Source: Carex sylvatica
Lineage: Eukaryota > Streptophyta > Magnoliopsida > Poales > Cyperaceae
DNA length: 32,193 nucleotides
Assembly: GCA_964058845.1 (NCBI GenBank)
Contig: CAXKVR010000579.1
Location: 1-32,193, forward strand
Direction of reading: 5' to 3'
The position numbers and the translations under genes are program-made. Of this stretch, positions 24,101 through 32,193 are shown piece by piece (the first letter of the stretch is position 1; each line of letters starts with the position of its first letter). The notes under the pieces were generated by a model. That model searched no databases. It saw nothing but the letters and a program-made list of their open reading frames with translations, and had not been told where the DNA came from.

Positions 24101-27004
24101 GCCAAGATAAGTGCAGAGGCAGGAGAACAGATTGATCGTGAGAGATACCATAGACTGGTAGGCAGATTGATATATTTGACATATACACGTCCCGATATCT
24201 CATTTGCAGTGAGCGTGGTGAGCCGCTACATGCATGACCCTAGGAAGGGTCATATGGACGCAGTGTATCACATTCTGAGGTATCTGAAGAGTGCACCAGG
24301 GAAATGCTTGATTTTTAGACAGAATGGATACATGAACATTGAGGGCTATTGTGACTCTGACTGGGCCAGTTGCCAAGATGACAGGAGGTCCACAGCTGGC
24401 TATTGCATGTTCGTACTCAGCTTCTGCTTGATTGGAAGAGCAAGAAGCAGCCAGTTGTTGCGAGATCGACAGCAGAAGCTGAGTATAGAGCTATGGCATT
24501 GGGAGTTGCTGAGATGCTGTGGCTGAAGAGGTTGTTGGAAGAGCTCAAGGTGAATCACGGAGCTCAAATGAAATTGTGGTGCGATAGCAAGTCAGCGATC
24601 AGCATTGCCAACAATCCTGTGCAACATGACAGAACCAAGCATGTGGAGATCGACATGTTCTTCATAAAGGAAAAGCTAGAAAGTAGACTATTGGAGCTGA
24701 GTCATTTAGCTACTGGAGATCAAGTAGCTGACTGCCTCACCAAAGGACTTAGCTCAATAGATCTAGATAGATTTTGTGACAAGATGGGCTTGATGGATAT
24801 CTTTTGCCCATTTTGAGGGGGAGTGTTGAGATATTTGTATCTTTATCGTTTGTTTTATTAGAATAGTTTTGGAGGGACTATTGATAAATAGGCCATTATG
24901 AAATAGTGTAGGGGTTATTTGTAAGAGTGCTTTGTAAGGCTCTATATAAGTTCAAATCAATAATCAATAAAGTAACTTCTGGCTGAAATCTTTAAAGTAG
25001 AACAGGGTCCGGATCCCTTAAAGTAACCTAACTTTTGGGTTTTGGATCGAGACCGTCTGATTCGAATCCGTCGCTCGATATCGTCTCGGGATTTGAATTT
25101 ATTGTTCAGGATGTGTGCGCTCCACTTCGAATGAATTATCGCGGATTCAAATCGGACAGTCCCGATCTAAAACCCAACTTTTAGGTTACTTCACTGGATC
25201 TGAATTCAGTAGAACAAGAGTTCAACGTTTCAAATTTGTACTTATAACAAGGAAGCACAATAAATTGGAAATTGATCGATAATAGTATACTAGCCGAAAA
25301 GCTTATTATGATCGTAATCAGGGTGTCAAATTAATCAATTATTTCAATACCAGTCCACCTTAGTTGTTGTCGGTCAGATCATTCATAATTAAACAATATA
25401 TAAAGCAAATACACATTAATTTTTATATGCAGTGTGGGCTTTGACTGCAGGTGTTCCTGCTGTGCCTTCTGGCAGGGTGCAGCATATGCTGGTTCAACAC
25501 CGTATGCTTCGTGCTGTGCATCCGCAACTTCCCGATCAACCGCTCCATTGCTCTGTCCCTCTCCATCAGCTTCAATGGCGTGAGTGCCGCTCTCTACTCG
25601 CTGATTGTATCCTCCCTCTCTTCTATCACCACCTCCTCTTCCATCTACCTTCTCCTCAATGCCGTTGTTCCCCTCATCGTCTCCATTGTAGCTCTTGGGC
25701 CAATCCTCCGACAACCTCCTGAAAGCCTCATTTCACTTCCCCCTAGCAATGCTCACAATGACACTCAGCGCTTCCTTTTTCTTCATATACTCGCCTTCTT
25801 CACCGGGTTATATCTTCTATTCCTCAACTCCGTCTCCACTGATTCTTCAACTGCAATTATTATCCTGGCAGGTGCAATTGTGCTCCTTATCCTGCCCCTC
25901 GCTGTTCCTGGCGTGATCTTTGCTCGTGAATGGGCACAGCGAACTATATACTCCAGCTTCCACATGAATGTCCCAGATACCCCTCCTTTGCAGAGTTTCA
26001 TCTTTAGCAACAATGACGAGTTGAATAAGCCGCTCATTACTGTTAGAACTGATGAACAGATCGAGAGCAACGGTCATTCTTCACAAGGCAAAATAAGGGG
26101 GCTGTTGAGACCTAAAGTGTGGTTCACTGGATTCTGGTCTTGGTGTTATGACATAATAATAGAGAGGAAAAAACTTACGATGCTCGGGGAAGAGCACAGT
26201 GCGAGGAGTCTTGTTGCACGTCCTGATTTTTGGTTTTACTATACCGCTTACTTTTGTGGGGCGACAATTGGTTTGGTGTATAGCAATAACCTGGGCCAGA
26301 TAGCCGAGTCCTTGAATTTGGACTCAGACTTGACAATGATTTTAGCCGTGTATTCTGCCTGCTCTTTCTTCGGCCGCCTAATATCAGCTGTCCCGGACTT
26401 TCTCAGAGGGTATATTAATTCTCTTTTTTCTTTACTAAAATTTATTTACCTATTTTCACACCTAATTGCTTATTGATTATAATTATAAAATTCTTGTATC
26501 CATAGGAAGGTGAACTTTGCTAGAACCGGCTGGCTTGCTTTAGGCCTGTTGCCCACACCTGTAGGCTTTTTTCTTCTAGCTAAATTAGGAAGTAAGGAGG
26601 CACTGTATGCGGGGACTGCGCTAATTGGGCTAAGTTCGGGTTTCATCTTTGCAGCTGCCGTATCCGTCACGTCCGAACTTTTTGGGACCAAGAGCATAGG
26701 CGTCAACCACAACATTCTAATCACCAACATTCCCCTCGGGTCGCTCCTCTACGGTCAAATTGCAGCACTTGTTTATGACTCTAACGGGACGAGATATGGC
26801 ATTAGAAGGATTGCCTTGGTCAATGATACCATGGTACTGTGTATGGGCAGAGATTGCTATGCTATGACATTTCTTATATGGGGTTGTATCACATGCCTGG
26901 GGTTGCTGTGCAGTATTATTTTGTTTCTCAGGACCAGATCGGCATATGCTGAGGCCGAGCGCCGTCGTCAAGCTTTGCTTGATTTTTCTTTTTTGGAAGA
27001 TTGA
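15146..27004 (+). CDS. NFD4-like nodulin-like/MFS membrane transporter, three exons
   Basis: Exons 15146-15454, 25451-26409 and 26506-27004 join in frame to 588 residues, the usual size for the NUCLEAR FUSION DEFECTIVE 4-like family. Exon 1 carries the nodulin-like N-terminus with FTGTNFDFSAYSSALK (about residues 20-35) and the first membrane helices. Exon 2 continues with the signature FLLCLLAGCSICWFNT (from residue 105), several hydrophobic helices, a central hydrophilic loop (about residues 270-330), then RPDFWFYYTAYFCGATIGLVYSNN, a conserved MFS-like segment. Exon 3 starts at the RGK-type junction and supplies the last helices. All splice sites are GT-AG. ATG 15146 has A at -3 and G at +4. 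An in-frame ATG at 15062 in poor context would add 28 residues. Named substrates for the family are few and none can be inferred here. NFD4 itself is named from an Arabidopsis karyogamy mutant. The coding sequence has no breaks despite a 10-kb intron. Confidence 0.92.
15808..16099. mobile_element. MULE-type MITE (GGTACC-TIR family), copy 2, with 9-bp target duplication
   Basis: The element starts GGAGTCCGTATCCCCCCAGG and ends in the complement of GAATCCGCATCACCTAGGTA. It is flanked by perfect 9-bp duplications TATTTGAGG (15799-15807 and 16100-16108), the hallmark of Mutator-like insertion. The inner sequence matches the element at 7347-7533 in reverse orientation. Unlike that copy it carries a 61-bp unit three times, which accounts for most of its greater length. 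Confidence 0.9.
15861..16043. repeat. 61-bp tandem triplication inside the MITE
   Basis: Three head-to-tail 61-bp units begin AGATTAATTCCATTCAGGCT at 15861, 15922 and 15983. The second and third are identical. The first differs at two positions (TTCAG against CCGG). The copy-1 element has a single equivalent unit. Confidence 0.95.
16223..16416. mobile_element. Possible small foldback element
   Basis: GAGTAGCTCCGATGCCCATCGGACC on the left and the complement of the right end (GAGTAGGTCCAATGAGCATT...) are similar over about 28 bp. Each arm is itself palindromic (TCCGATGCCCATCGGA). An 8-bp word TCAGAGTA occurs at 16219 and 16432 but does not line up cleanly with both ends. The element call is tentative. 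Confidence 0.4.
18739..19028. mobile_element. 290-bp MITE flanked by TA (Tourist/Harbinger- or Stowaway-like)
   Basis: GGTCATGTTTAGTTGTGGAG and the complement of the right end (GGTCATGTTTGGTTTGTGGA) form the terminal repeats, with TA on both sides. The GGNCATGTTTGGTT terminus resembles plant Tourist-like elements, but a three-base TWA duplication is not seen, so the superfamily is uncertain. Internal repeats AATCCGGATTAA occur twice. Confidence 0.75.
20218..20388 (+). repeat. 5' LTR of the Copia element
   Basis: The 171-bp repeat starts TGTTGAGATATTTG after the AAGTA duplication and ends at GAAATCTTTA just before the primer-binding site. A TATATAA box (20337-20343) lies about 50 bp from its end, marking the likely U3/R border. 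Confidence 0.95.
20389..20399 (+). promoter_or_regulatory. Copia primer-binding site (initiator Met-tRNA type)
   Basis: TGGTATCAGAG directly follows the 5' LTR and matches the complement of the 3' end of plant initiator methionine tRNA, the usual Copia primer. Confidence 0.9.
20400..20761 (+). other. Copia 5' leader
   Basis: This untranslated stretch contains three imperfect copies of CACTGTAGCAACCGCG near 20416-20463 and then a CT-rich segment. The usual Copia Gag N-terminal region should begin here or soon after, but no such ORF is seen. Confidence 0.55.
20762..24816 (+). pseudogene. Copia gag-pol polyprotein, six stop codons and one frameshift
   Basis: A single frame runs from 20762 to about 24410 and shifts once before the final TGA (24814-24816). 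Stops at 21080 (TAG), 21500 (TAA), 22244 (TAG), 22949 (TAG), 23321 (TGA) and 23828 (TGA) break it. In order: zinc knuckle CYRCGEIGHMK-stop-TC near 21047; protease WIVDSGATRHVTG near 21392; integrase zinc finger (HRRMGH, later CDGC) and catalytic D-D-E segments (HSDVWGP, RSDNGTEY, YTPEQNG); reverse transcriptase with YVDDMIITGDD; RNase H with CDSDWASC and KSAISIANN. The reverse transcriptase motif normally reading LDVKNAF is LNVKNAF, losing a catalytic Asp. Only about 95 residues precede the zinc knuckle, so most of Gag seems deleted. The protein cannot be made intact. Confidence 0.95.
22796..22915 (+). repeat. 30-bp tandem repeat (4 copies) in the integrase-RT linker
   Basis: Four units of ten codons follow each other: DSARVEPEKE, NSTRVEPQKE, DSARVEPQIE and DSAVGEPEVE. 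They lie in the variable linker between integrase and reverse transcriptase. The acidic, Pro/Glu-rich repeats look like slippage expansion. Confidence 0.85.
24815..24823 (+). promoter_or_regulatory. Copia polypurine tract
   Basis: GAGGGGGAG sits between the end of the polyprotein frame and the 3' LTR, overlapping the terminal TGA by two bases, as expected for the plus-strand primer. Confidence 0.85.
24824..24994 (+). repeat. 3' LTR of the Copia element
   Basis: The 171-bp repeat is the same length as the 5' LTR, with 12 differences by eye and no indel. A TATATAA box occurs at 24943-24949. The right AAGTA duplication follows at once. Confidence 0.95.
25005..25207. mobile_element. MULE-type MITE with about 60-bp TIRs and 9-bp target duplication
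   Basis: The left arm (25005 on, with AAGTAACCTAACTTTTGGGT) and the complement of the right arm (AAGTAACCTAAAAGTTGGGT) remain similar over about 60 bp through GATTCGAATCCG. AGTAGAACA is perfectly duplicated at 24996-25004 and 25208-25216. The left duplication overlaps the right AAGTA target site of the Copia element, so the two insertions abut. Confidence 0.9.
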
Positions 27005-28293
27005 TTTAATTGGTCGAAATCCATTTTTCGGATAACTAGACCATGTTAATATGGTGTGAATAATTTCAGCAGAATTTGCCTGGTGCTTGGCCAAATGGTT
27101 GAGATTTATCAGCTATGATCTTCTTCTTTTTATTTAAATGTGAAACTATAGGTGTGATAACACAAATTAGACACCGGTCTGTGCTAGGCCGGCACGAGAG
27201 GGTCGTACTGAGGAGATGAGGCTAAATTGTTAAAAAATAAAAATAAATCATGTGAATAGGATTAGGATTTGTAAAGATAATGGAATAGACTACAGGTTTA
27301 GCCCAAGCTTGTGGCTTGTCTGATTCGAATATAAGTCGAGTTCAACTCGTTTAATTAAATGTGATTCATAATTAAATCAAGTTATGATTTTTAAGAGAAC
27401 CAAATTATAAGCGTAAAATCAGATATGAATTGCCAAATTTTGCCAGAAAATAAGAACTGAGAGAACCAAATAATAACTATAGTATAATTTTTAATTTTAT
27501 GAGGGAGGGTTATAGAATATCCGCATTTGAAATAATACAAAATATCAAAGGAAAAAAAGGACAATGTTCTAATTCATCGGAGGGACTTTAGCCCCCTCAG
27601 CCCCTGATTTTAACAATTCAATTTCATTCTCTCTTTTTTTGTCCATTGCTATACATACTTCCATTCCATCACTCAACTTACAAAAAGTATCCGTTAGCTA
27701 ATGGCAATATATGTCAAGACTAAAAACTAAAAGAGTCGCTTTGAAACAAACGAAGTAGCTTCTTATTGGTGGTAAAAAGATTAATATTTACATTTTTTTT
27801 TCTGGTACTACATTTTGTTTGGCATGATAGTTTTGCCATGTCAAGATGTACCTAAAGGGCAATATTAATAAACTTACCTATGACCACTCTGCAGTAATTT
27901 GTTTTCTAATACAATTAGAAAGCAGGACTTTGAGCCTATTCAATTAGGGGTGTCAATGGGTATGGTACGGGTCGGGTGGAGGCATTTTCATACCCATACC
28001 CATTAAAATTGTCTTTACCCATACTCTACCCATACCCTGTTGGCCTGTTGTAGTTCTGGTGCATCCTGTTGGTATCGACTGGACATCAATTAGTATTACA
28101 TTATTTTATTCTTACACAAACCAATTGAAATATTTCACAATAAGCTGAAACAGATGAGATTCATTTGGATAATTCCATACAAAAAACAAGTTGGGATGAC
28201 TGATGATTAAGCAGAATCTATATTTACAGGTACAATTTCACACTCAAGCACTCAGATTTATGTAAATATAAAAATGTTTAGCCAGACCTCTAG
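27005..28293. other. Convergent 3' spacer between the transporter and kinase genes
   Basis: The 3' ends of the two genes face each other across 1.29 kb. The spacer includes presumed 3' UTRs, AT-rich sequence and the hAT-like fragment at 27945. I see no gene. AATAAA words occur near 27232-27248 but none can be assigned with confidence as the polyadenylation signal. Confidence 0.55.
27945..28040. mobile_element. hAT-like repeat fragment (left end only)
   Basis: TAGGGGTGTCAATGGGTATG opens a block with GGCATTTTCATACCCATACC and TACCCATTAAAATTGTCTTT, in the same order as the fragment at 10374. Similarity fades after the third TACCC word. No right terminus is visible. Confidence 0.5.
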
Positions 28294-30614
28294 CTAGGCC
28301 AACTTTGAAGAGACAACTCTCCGGCGAGCATTGGCCAAGCTTCCCTTCTCTATCTTAGTTTTGGCCGAAATAGCATTTCGACCAACTATTGGAGAAGCGA
28401 CCTTAGACCGTACACCTGCAGTTACAGCCATGTCCTTGAGGTGTTGCAATCGTTCAAGGGTCTCAACAACTGCTGGCATGCGCGGCCTATCCTTTGGGAT
28501 TGAGCTTATACATTGCAATGCAAGTGCAGCAACCTCACGTGCACCTTTTACAGAGTATTGGCCGGCAAGCCTCGGATCCATGATGCACCGGAGCCGCCGG
28601 CTGCTGGTTAGGTATGGTCGGGACCAGTCTACCAGCTTCTCTTCGGCTTTTCCTCGGCTTTTGTCCATTGCCCTCCTTCCTGTCAGTAGTTCAAGTAGTA
28701 CCACTCCAAAGCTGTACACATCGCTCCTCGTGGTGAGGTGACCTGTGATAATTATAATCAAACATAACCGCAGGTAAAGAAAAAATTGCCTCTAAATTGT
28801 GCAAGGAAAAGATTGTTTCTAAATTACGTAAAATATAGTTAGTTATTTCCTTTCTAATCTCATATATTTTTTATTTCAATTTTGTCATATGTATCTGTCG
28901 CAGACCTGCAGCAAAATTCCTATTCTCCAAGTTCAATCTGTTGCTTATTACTGGTAAACAAAATTTTAAAGATGTTATGGTATAAACCATTTTATTCAAG
29001 CAGAGTGAAAAGGAAGAACCTGTCATAACATATTCAGGCGCAGCATAGCCATGAGTTCCCATAACCCGAGTGGAAACATGAGTATCCTCTCCTTCAGGAC
29101 CCATCTTTGCCAGACCGAAATCGGAAAGTTTTGCACTATAATCCTGCAACAATGAACCAATACTAATAATTAATATGCTCTGTACTGATTTTCAACCAGA
29201 GATAGTTATAACGTGAAAATAGCGTAAAAGTAAGGACCGAGTCGAGCAAAATATTGGAGGTCTTGAAATCACGGTAGATGACCGGTATCTCAGCACCGTG
29301 TAAGAAGGCGAGCCCCTTGGCTGCTCCAATCGCAATTTTTAGTCTTGTTGCCCATGGTATTGTCGTCGATACCCCTAATGTTATAAAAAGAATCAGATCG
29401 ACCACGTCATGGTTATTGCTATACATTATAAAGTTGCGGGACCAATCCGGAAAATAAAATGTAAAGAAGATGAATGTAATTTAAGAAGAGAGATGTTACT
29501 TCTGAAGAGATGGTTTTCGAGGCTGCCCCGAGGCATGAATTCATAAACCAGGAGACGCTCCTCGTTCTCGCAGCAATATCCAATTAGTTTCACAAGGTGA
29601 GGATGCCTAAATTGTCCCAAAAATATCACCTCTGCCTACAAAATTAAATTTAGGAAATAATTCCAATTTTATACCAGATTTAAATATTAATTGCAAGAAT
29701 TTTTTTCTAACAACCTAACAAGCTAGACAGGGGCATTTTTTAATGGAAAACTAGCTTTTTCATTCCCTATCCAATCTATCATGAATGTATTTTATTGCCT
29801 ATCATTTTCAATCATTATTGAGAGTACTAATGGCCTTTAAATCAGGAAATGCTATGTTTAAATTATCATTAAAGTGCTAAGCAGACAAAGTCAAAGCAAT
29901 TAATTAAACAGAGAATAGTGACCTGAAATATGTCAAAGAGGTAACTAACTGCCTATCAATTATTCTATATCATACACAAAACCCCACAATTTGGTTATTT
30001 AATAGAGAATTAGAGTTAAAAAATTCTTTTACCAAACTCCAGTCCTGCTGGCAAATCCTGGTACACACCTAATTGTATAACATTTCCGACAATCACTATC
30101 TAAACACATTCCTTACATTAAAAAAGATATAGTTTTTTTAAAAAAAAATTGATCATATATACAATAATTTTGTTAATTTGATTCTTACCAGCCACTCTCT
30201 GTGCCCCTGGAGTCCATCTGTGTCAAGCAGCTTGACAGCGACTGCCTGAGCCTTCAGCCCCGGTCTCAACTTGTCATCTACATAACCCTTGTGTACTGTA
30301 CCAAATCCCCCTTCTCCGAGCAAATAATTGTCCGAAAAATCGTGCGTGATTGCCCGCAACTCACTCAATTGAAACGCATACAATCCAACCCCGAACCTCC
30401 CCGACTCCGCTATACTATCGCCGTTGAACCGAGCAGACCCGGGGCTGCTCAGCTCAGATGAGGTCTTCAGACGCCTGAAAGATGTCAACTCGGCTAATTT
30501 TTTCGAGAAGTCAGCTCGGGACGGTCGGCACCGGCTGAGGTTACCTATGACCACTTGATCATCTACCGTGCAACACTTCCCGGCGGTTACCGGTTTCCAT
30601 GGCCGACTTGCCAT
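28294..30614 (-). CDS. Receptor-like cytoplasmic kinase, subfamily VII (RIPK/PBL14-like)
   Basis: Five exons (30614-30189, 29635-29500, 29374-29238, 29143-29020, 28742-28294) join in frame to 423 residues, with GT-AG introns. The kinase domain has the Gly loop LGEGGFGTV (G100, G102, G105), the ATP-anchoring Lys in AVAVKLL (K128), the alpha-C Glu in AEVIF (E144), the catalytic loop [14 protein letters not shown] (D223, N228), DFG (D241) and AAPEY (269-271). RD is kept, so it is an RD-type kinase. [32 protein letters not shown] and [19 protein letters not shown] are typical of RLCK-VII. There is no transmembrane segment. The N-terminus lacks a Gly-2 myristoylation site but has a CC pair (residues 14-15) that could be palmitoylated for plasma-membrane attachment. 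Relatives relay immune-receptor and root/peptide signals; the specific input here is unknown. The lysine/arginine-rich tail is family-like. Confidence 0.93.
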
Positions 30615-30793
30615 TGTCTCTGTCTCTGTCTCTGCTTGTTGTGGGTTGGTTGAGCTTGAACAGAGTGTGAAGGTAAGAGGACCAGGAAATAAAGGTGTGG
30701 ATTAAGGGGAGCTAACCGCTCCAATATTTTTTCAACTGCTCTTAACCACTCTCCCTATACAAATGCCCTTTAGAATTTTCTCTGTTTATTTTA

Positions 30794-30801
30794 TATTTAT
30801 A
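30794..30801 (-). promoter_or_regulatory. Possible TATA box of the kinase gene
   Basis: TATAAATA on the minus strand lies about 180 bp before the start codon, implying a leader near 150 nt. No other TATA-like word is as good in the interval. The assignment is inference. Confidence 0.4.
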
Positions 30802-31748
30802 GTTTGGAGGCTTACGTTTTACGTGAGACAATAGGGGCTACCTGGTGGGACCGTTTCTGGGTCCCACCGGCTCCAATATGAAGGACCGAATGGTACTAGT
30901 CTGATTTGGCGACACGGCGTTGGCTAAAAACTATTCAAGTAATTAATAATTAATGTGCAGTTTAATAATAAAAATATTAAGAGCATCAAATTCAACTGAT
31001 TTTCTAACTGGTAACCACTTTTAAAAATTAAGATCTCTCCAGTTTTTAACTCTCAAATCTCTGAAATTAATTTTAGAGTTTCTATTAAGCCACGTCAGCA
31101 ATAAATTAAAAAAAAAAAAAAAAATTAATTAATCATTTGGTCAGCATAGAGTTCATAAATAGTTTCTTAACAATAAATTTTAGTGTGTAGTTTCTAAATA
31201 AGAAACTCTCTTACATCTCTGAAACTGAATTAGAAACTGCCGCATCAGATTAGAAACTTTAATAGTTTCAGAGATGTGAAAGAGCTTTAATATCTTACTT
31301 TTGCTTGCAACTTCTGTGTATGTTTTGCTTTTCTAAGAGGAAATTAAAAAATAAAATTTTTTTTTTAATAAAGAGTAAGTAGGTAATTTATCAATTTAAT
31401 ATGAGTTTTAATAAAATAATAATAAATTGGATAAATTTGAGAATTTTTAAAATTTAGAAAAACAAAATACAATATTATGAATTTTAGAGGGGGATACGTA
31501 ATTTCAAAAGCTTTTTGGGATATATAAATGAAATTCCTCCTTTATTCTAAATAAGATTCGTATGAGATTTTTCGAGGAGCTTGTATTCCTTATGCGCCAT
31601 ATATAAAATTTTGAAATACCTTATGCGCCATATAACAAAACCATCATGATTGAGATAAATGCATTATACTCCCATAAATCATCTTCAAAAGAAATTGTGT
31701 GTGTATAAACAAGAAAGTTTGAAGTATCAAATTAAATAATAACACAAT
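30802..31748. other. Upstream region of the kinase gene, repeat-rich, no gene
   Basis: Inverted words near 30978 (AATATTAAGAGCATC) and 31285 (AGAGCTTTAATATCTTA), with GTTTCTAA/GAAACT repeats between them, suggest a degraded foldback MITE of about 330 bp, but its ends are not sharp. The rest is AT-rich. Confidence 0.45.
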
Positions 31749-31757
31749 AGTAATACA

Positions 31758-32153
31758 GAGTTTGGCTAGTATGACATCAGTGTCATTTCAGCCTATATAA
31801 CACCAACTTCAAAACCTATAGATCGACTTCAAATAATGAATTCAAACCGTTCAAACTCATATATTTCATTAGTTATGCATTACATGTAAAATTTATAATT
31901 TTTTTAATTTATTTAGTATCTAGTCAAGCGGTCAAATGTGTGAGTTTTTAAGTTAATTTTAATGTATTTATTTTTCAACATTTTTTATCGCTTGATTTGA
32001 TACTAAAATAACTAGAAAATCTAGAATTTTTGCATGTAAACACATCACTCATAAAGTAAATCGGTTTGAACGGTTTTGATTAATCATTTAAAATCTATCC
32101 AACCAATTTTGTAGTTAGTGTCATATAACAATGATGTCATACTAGCCGGATTT
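31758..32153. mobile_element. Long foldback MITE, 396 bp, with 9-bp target duplication
   Basis: GGCTAGTATGACATCA occurs near the left end and inverted near the right end. Inverted similarity continues inward with indels (TCAAACCGTTCAAACTC against TCAAAACCGTTCAAACCG, and ATTACATGTAAAATT against GTTTACATGCAAAAATT). AGTAATACA is perfectly duplicated at 31749-31757 and 32154-32162. This fits a Mutator-type non-autonomous element. Confidence 0.8.
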
Positions 32154-32193
32154 AGTAATACATGATAAATTTTTAGTCGAAGACTTGTGATCG

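Larger units (their letters stand above)
20218..24994 (+). mobile_element. Complete but inactive Ty1/Copia LTR retrotransposon
   Basis: The element has two 171-bp LTRs, a primer-binding site complementary to initiator-Met tRNA, a polypurine tract and a 5-bp target duplication AAGTA (20213-20217 and 24995-24999). The internal order protease, integrase, reverse transcriptase, RNase H is that of Copia. It lies in the same orientation as the host gene, within intron 1. The LTRs start TGTTGAG and end CTTTA (TG...TA rather than TG...CA). I count 12 differences between the LTRs over 171 positions, about 7%, so insertion is old, in the range of a few million years if standard plant rates apply. Confidence 0.95.
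15455..25450 (+). other. Intron 1 of the NFD4-like gene, 9,996 bp, packed with transposons
   Basis: Donor GCT|GTCAGT and acceptor TGACTGCAG|GTG join codon 103 to codon 104 in phase 0. Nearly all the length can be attributed to insertions listed separately (two MULE-type MITEs, an inverted-repeat element, a TA-flanked MITE and a Copia element) plus AT-rich filler. The stretches 16440-18730 and 19031-20212 contain no feature I can support beyond a 35-bp direct repeat near 17529 and 17579 and AT-rich sequence. Confidence 0.9.

Noticed and set aside
20762..24816. Seven separate ORFs that could be called as individual genes
   Set aside because: They lie in one frame (plus one shift) of a single Copia polyprotein and are split only by point stops.
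28331..28741. 136-codon plus-strand ORF
   Set aside because: It is the antisense of the last kinase exon.

Overview
This is nuclear DNA of a flowering plant. The three protein genes have spliced GT-AG introns and belong to plant-typical families. The space between and inside them is AT-rich and full of plant transposon debris: a Ty1/Copia LTR retrotransposon, several MITEs and simple repeats. I see no operon, Shine-Dalgarno site, CRISPR array, tRNA or rRNA gene. The species cannot be fixed from the sequence.

Layout. (1) Positions 1-7149, minus strand: the first 1,235 codons (17 exons) of a large plant-conserved protein of unknown function with an N-terminal galactose-binding-like (discoidin-type) domain. 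Its 3' end lies outside the window. Intron 2 carries a 33-bp minisatellite. (2) About 7.2-14.9 kb: an 8-kb spacer without a gene. It holds two MULE-type MITEs, a nested tandem-repeat array, a near-perfect 66-bp-arm hairpin, hAT-like fragments, a retroposon-like insertion and microsatellites. (3) Positions 15146-27004, plus strand: a three-exon gene for an NFD4-like (nodulin-like/MFS) membrane transporter of 588 residues. Its first intron is about 10 kb long and contains a complete but dead Copia element (20218-24994, 171-bp LTRs, AAGTA target duplication), at least three MITEs and other repeats. (4) About 27.0-28.3 kb: a convergent 3' spacer. (5) Positions 28294-30614, minus strand: a five-exon receptor-like cytoplasmic kinase of subfamily VII (RIPK/PBL14-like), 423 residues, with all kinase motifs intact. 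(6) 30.6-32.2 kb: the kinase promoter and a 396-bp foldback MITE with a 9-bp target duplication.

The three host genes are neighbours, not parts of a pathway I can recognise. I found no new multi-gene system. The points most worth a second look are the TE-packed intron in an otherwise intact transporter gene, the Copia decay pattern (every stop codon explained by one C-to-T-type transition, plus a catalytic Asp-to-Asn change in reverse transcriptase), the Copia and a MITE that share an overlapping target site, a MITE with a 61-bp internal triplication, the higher-order repeat array near 9.1-9.5 kb, and the long hairpin at 11.6 kb.
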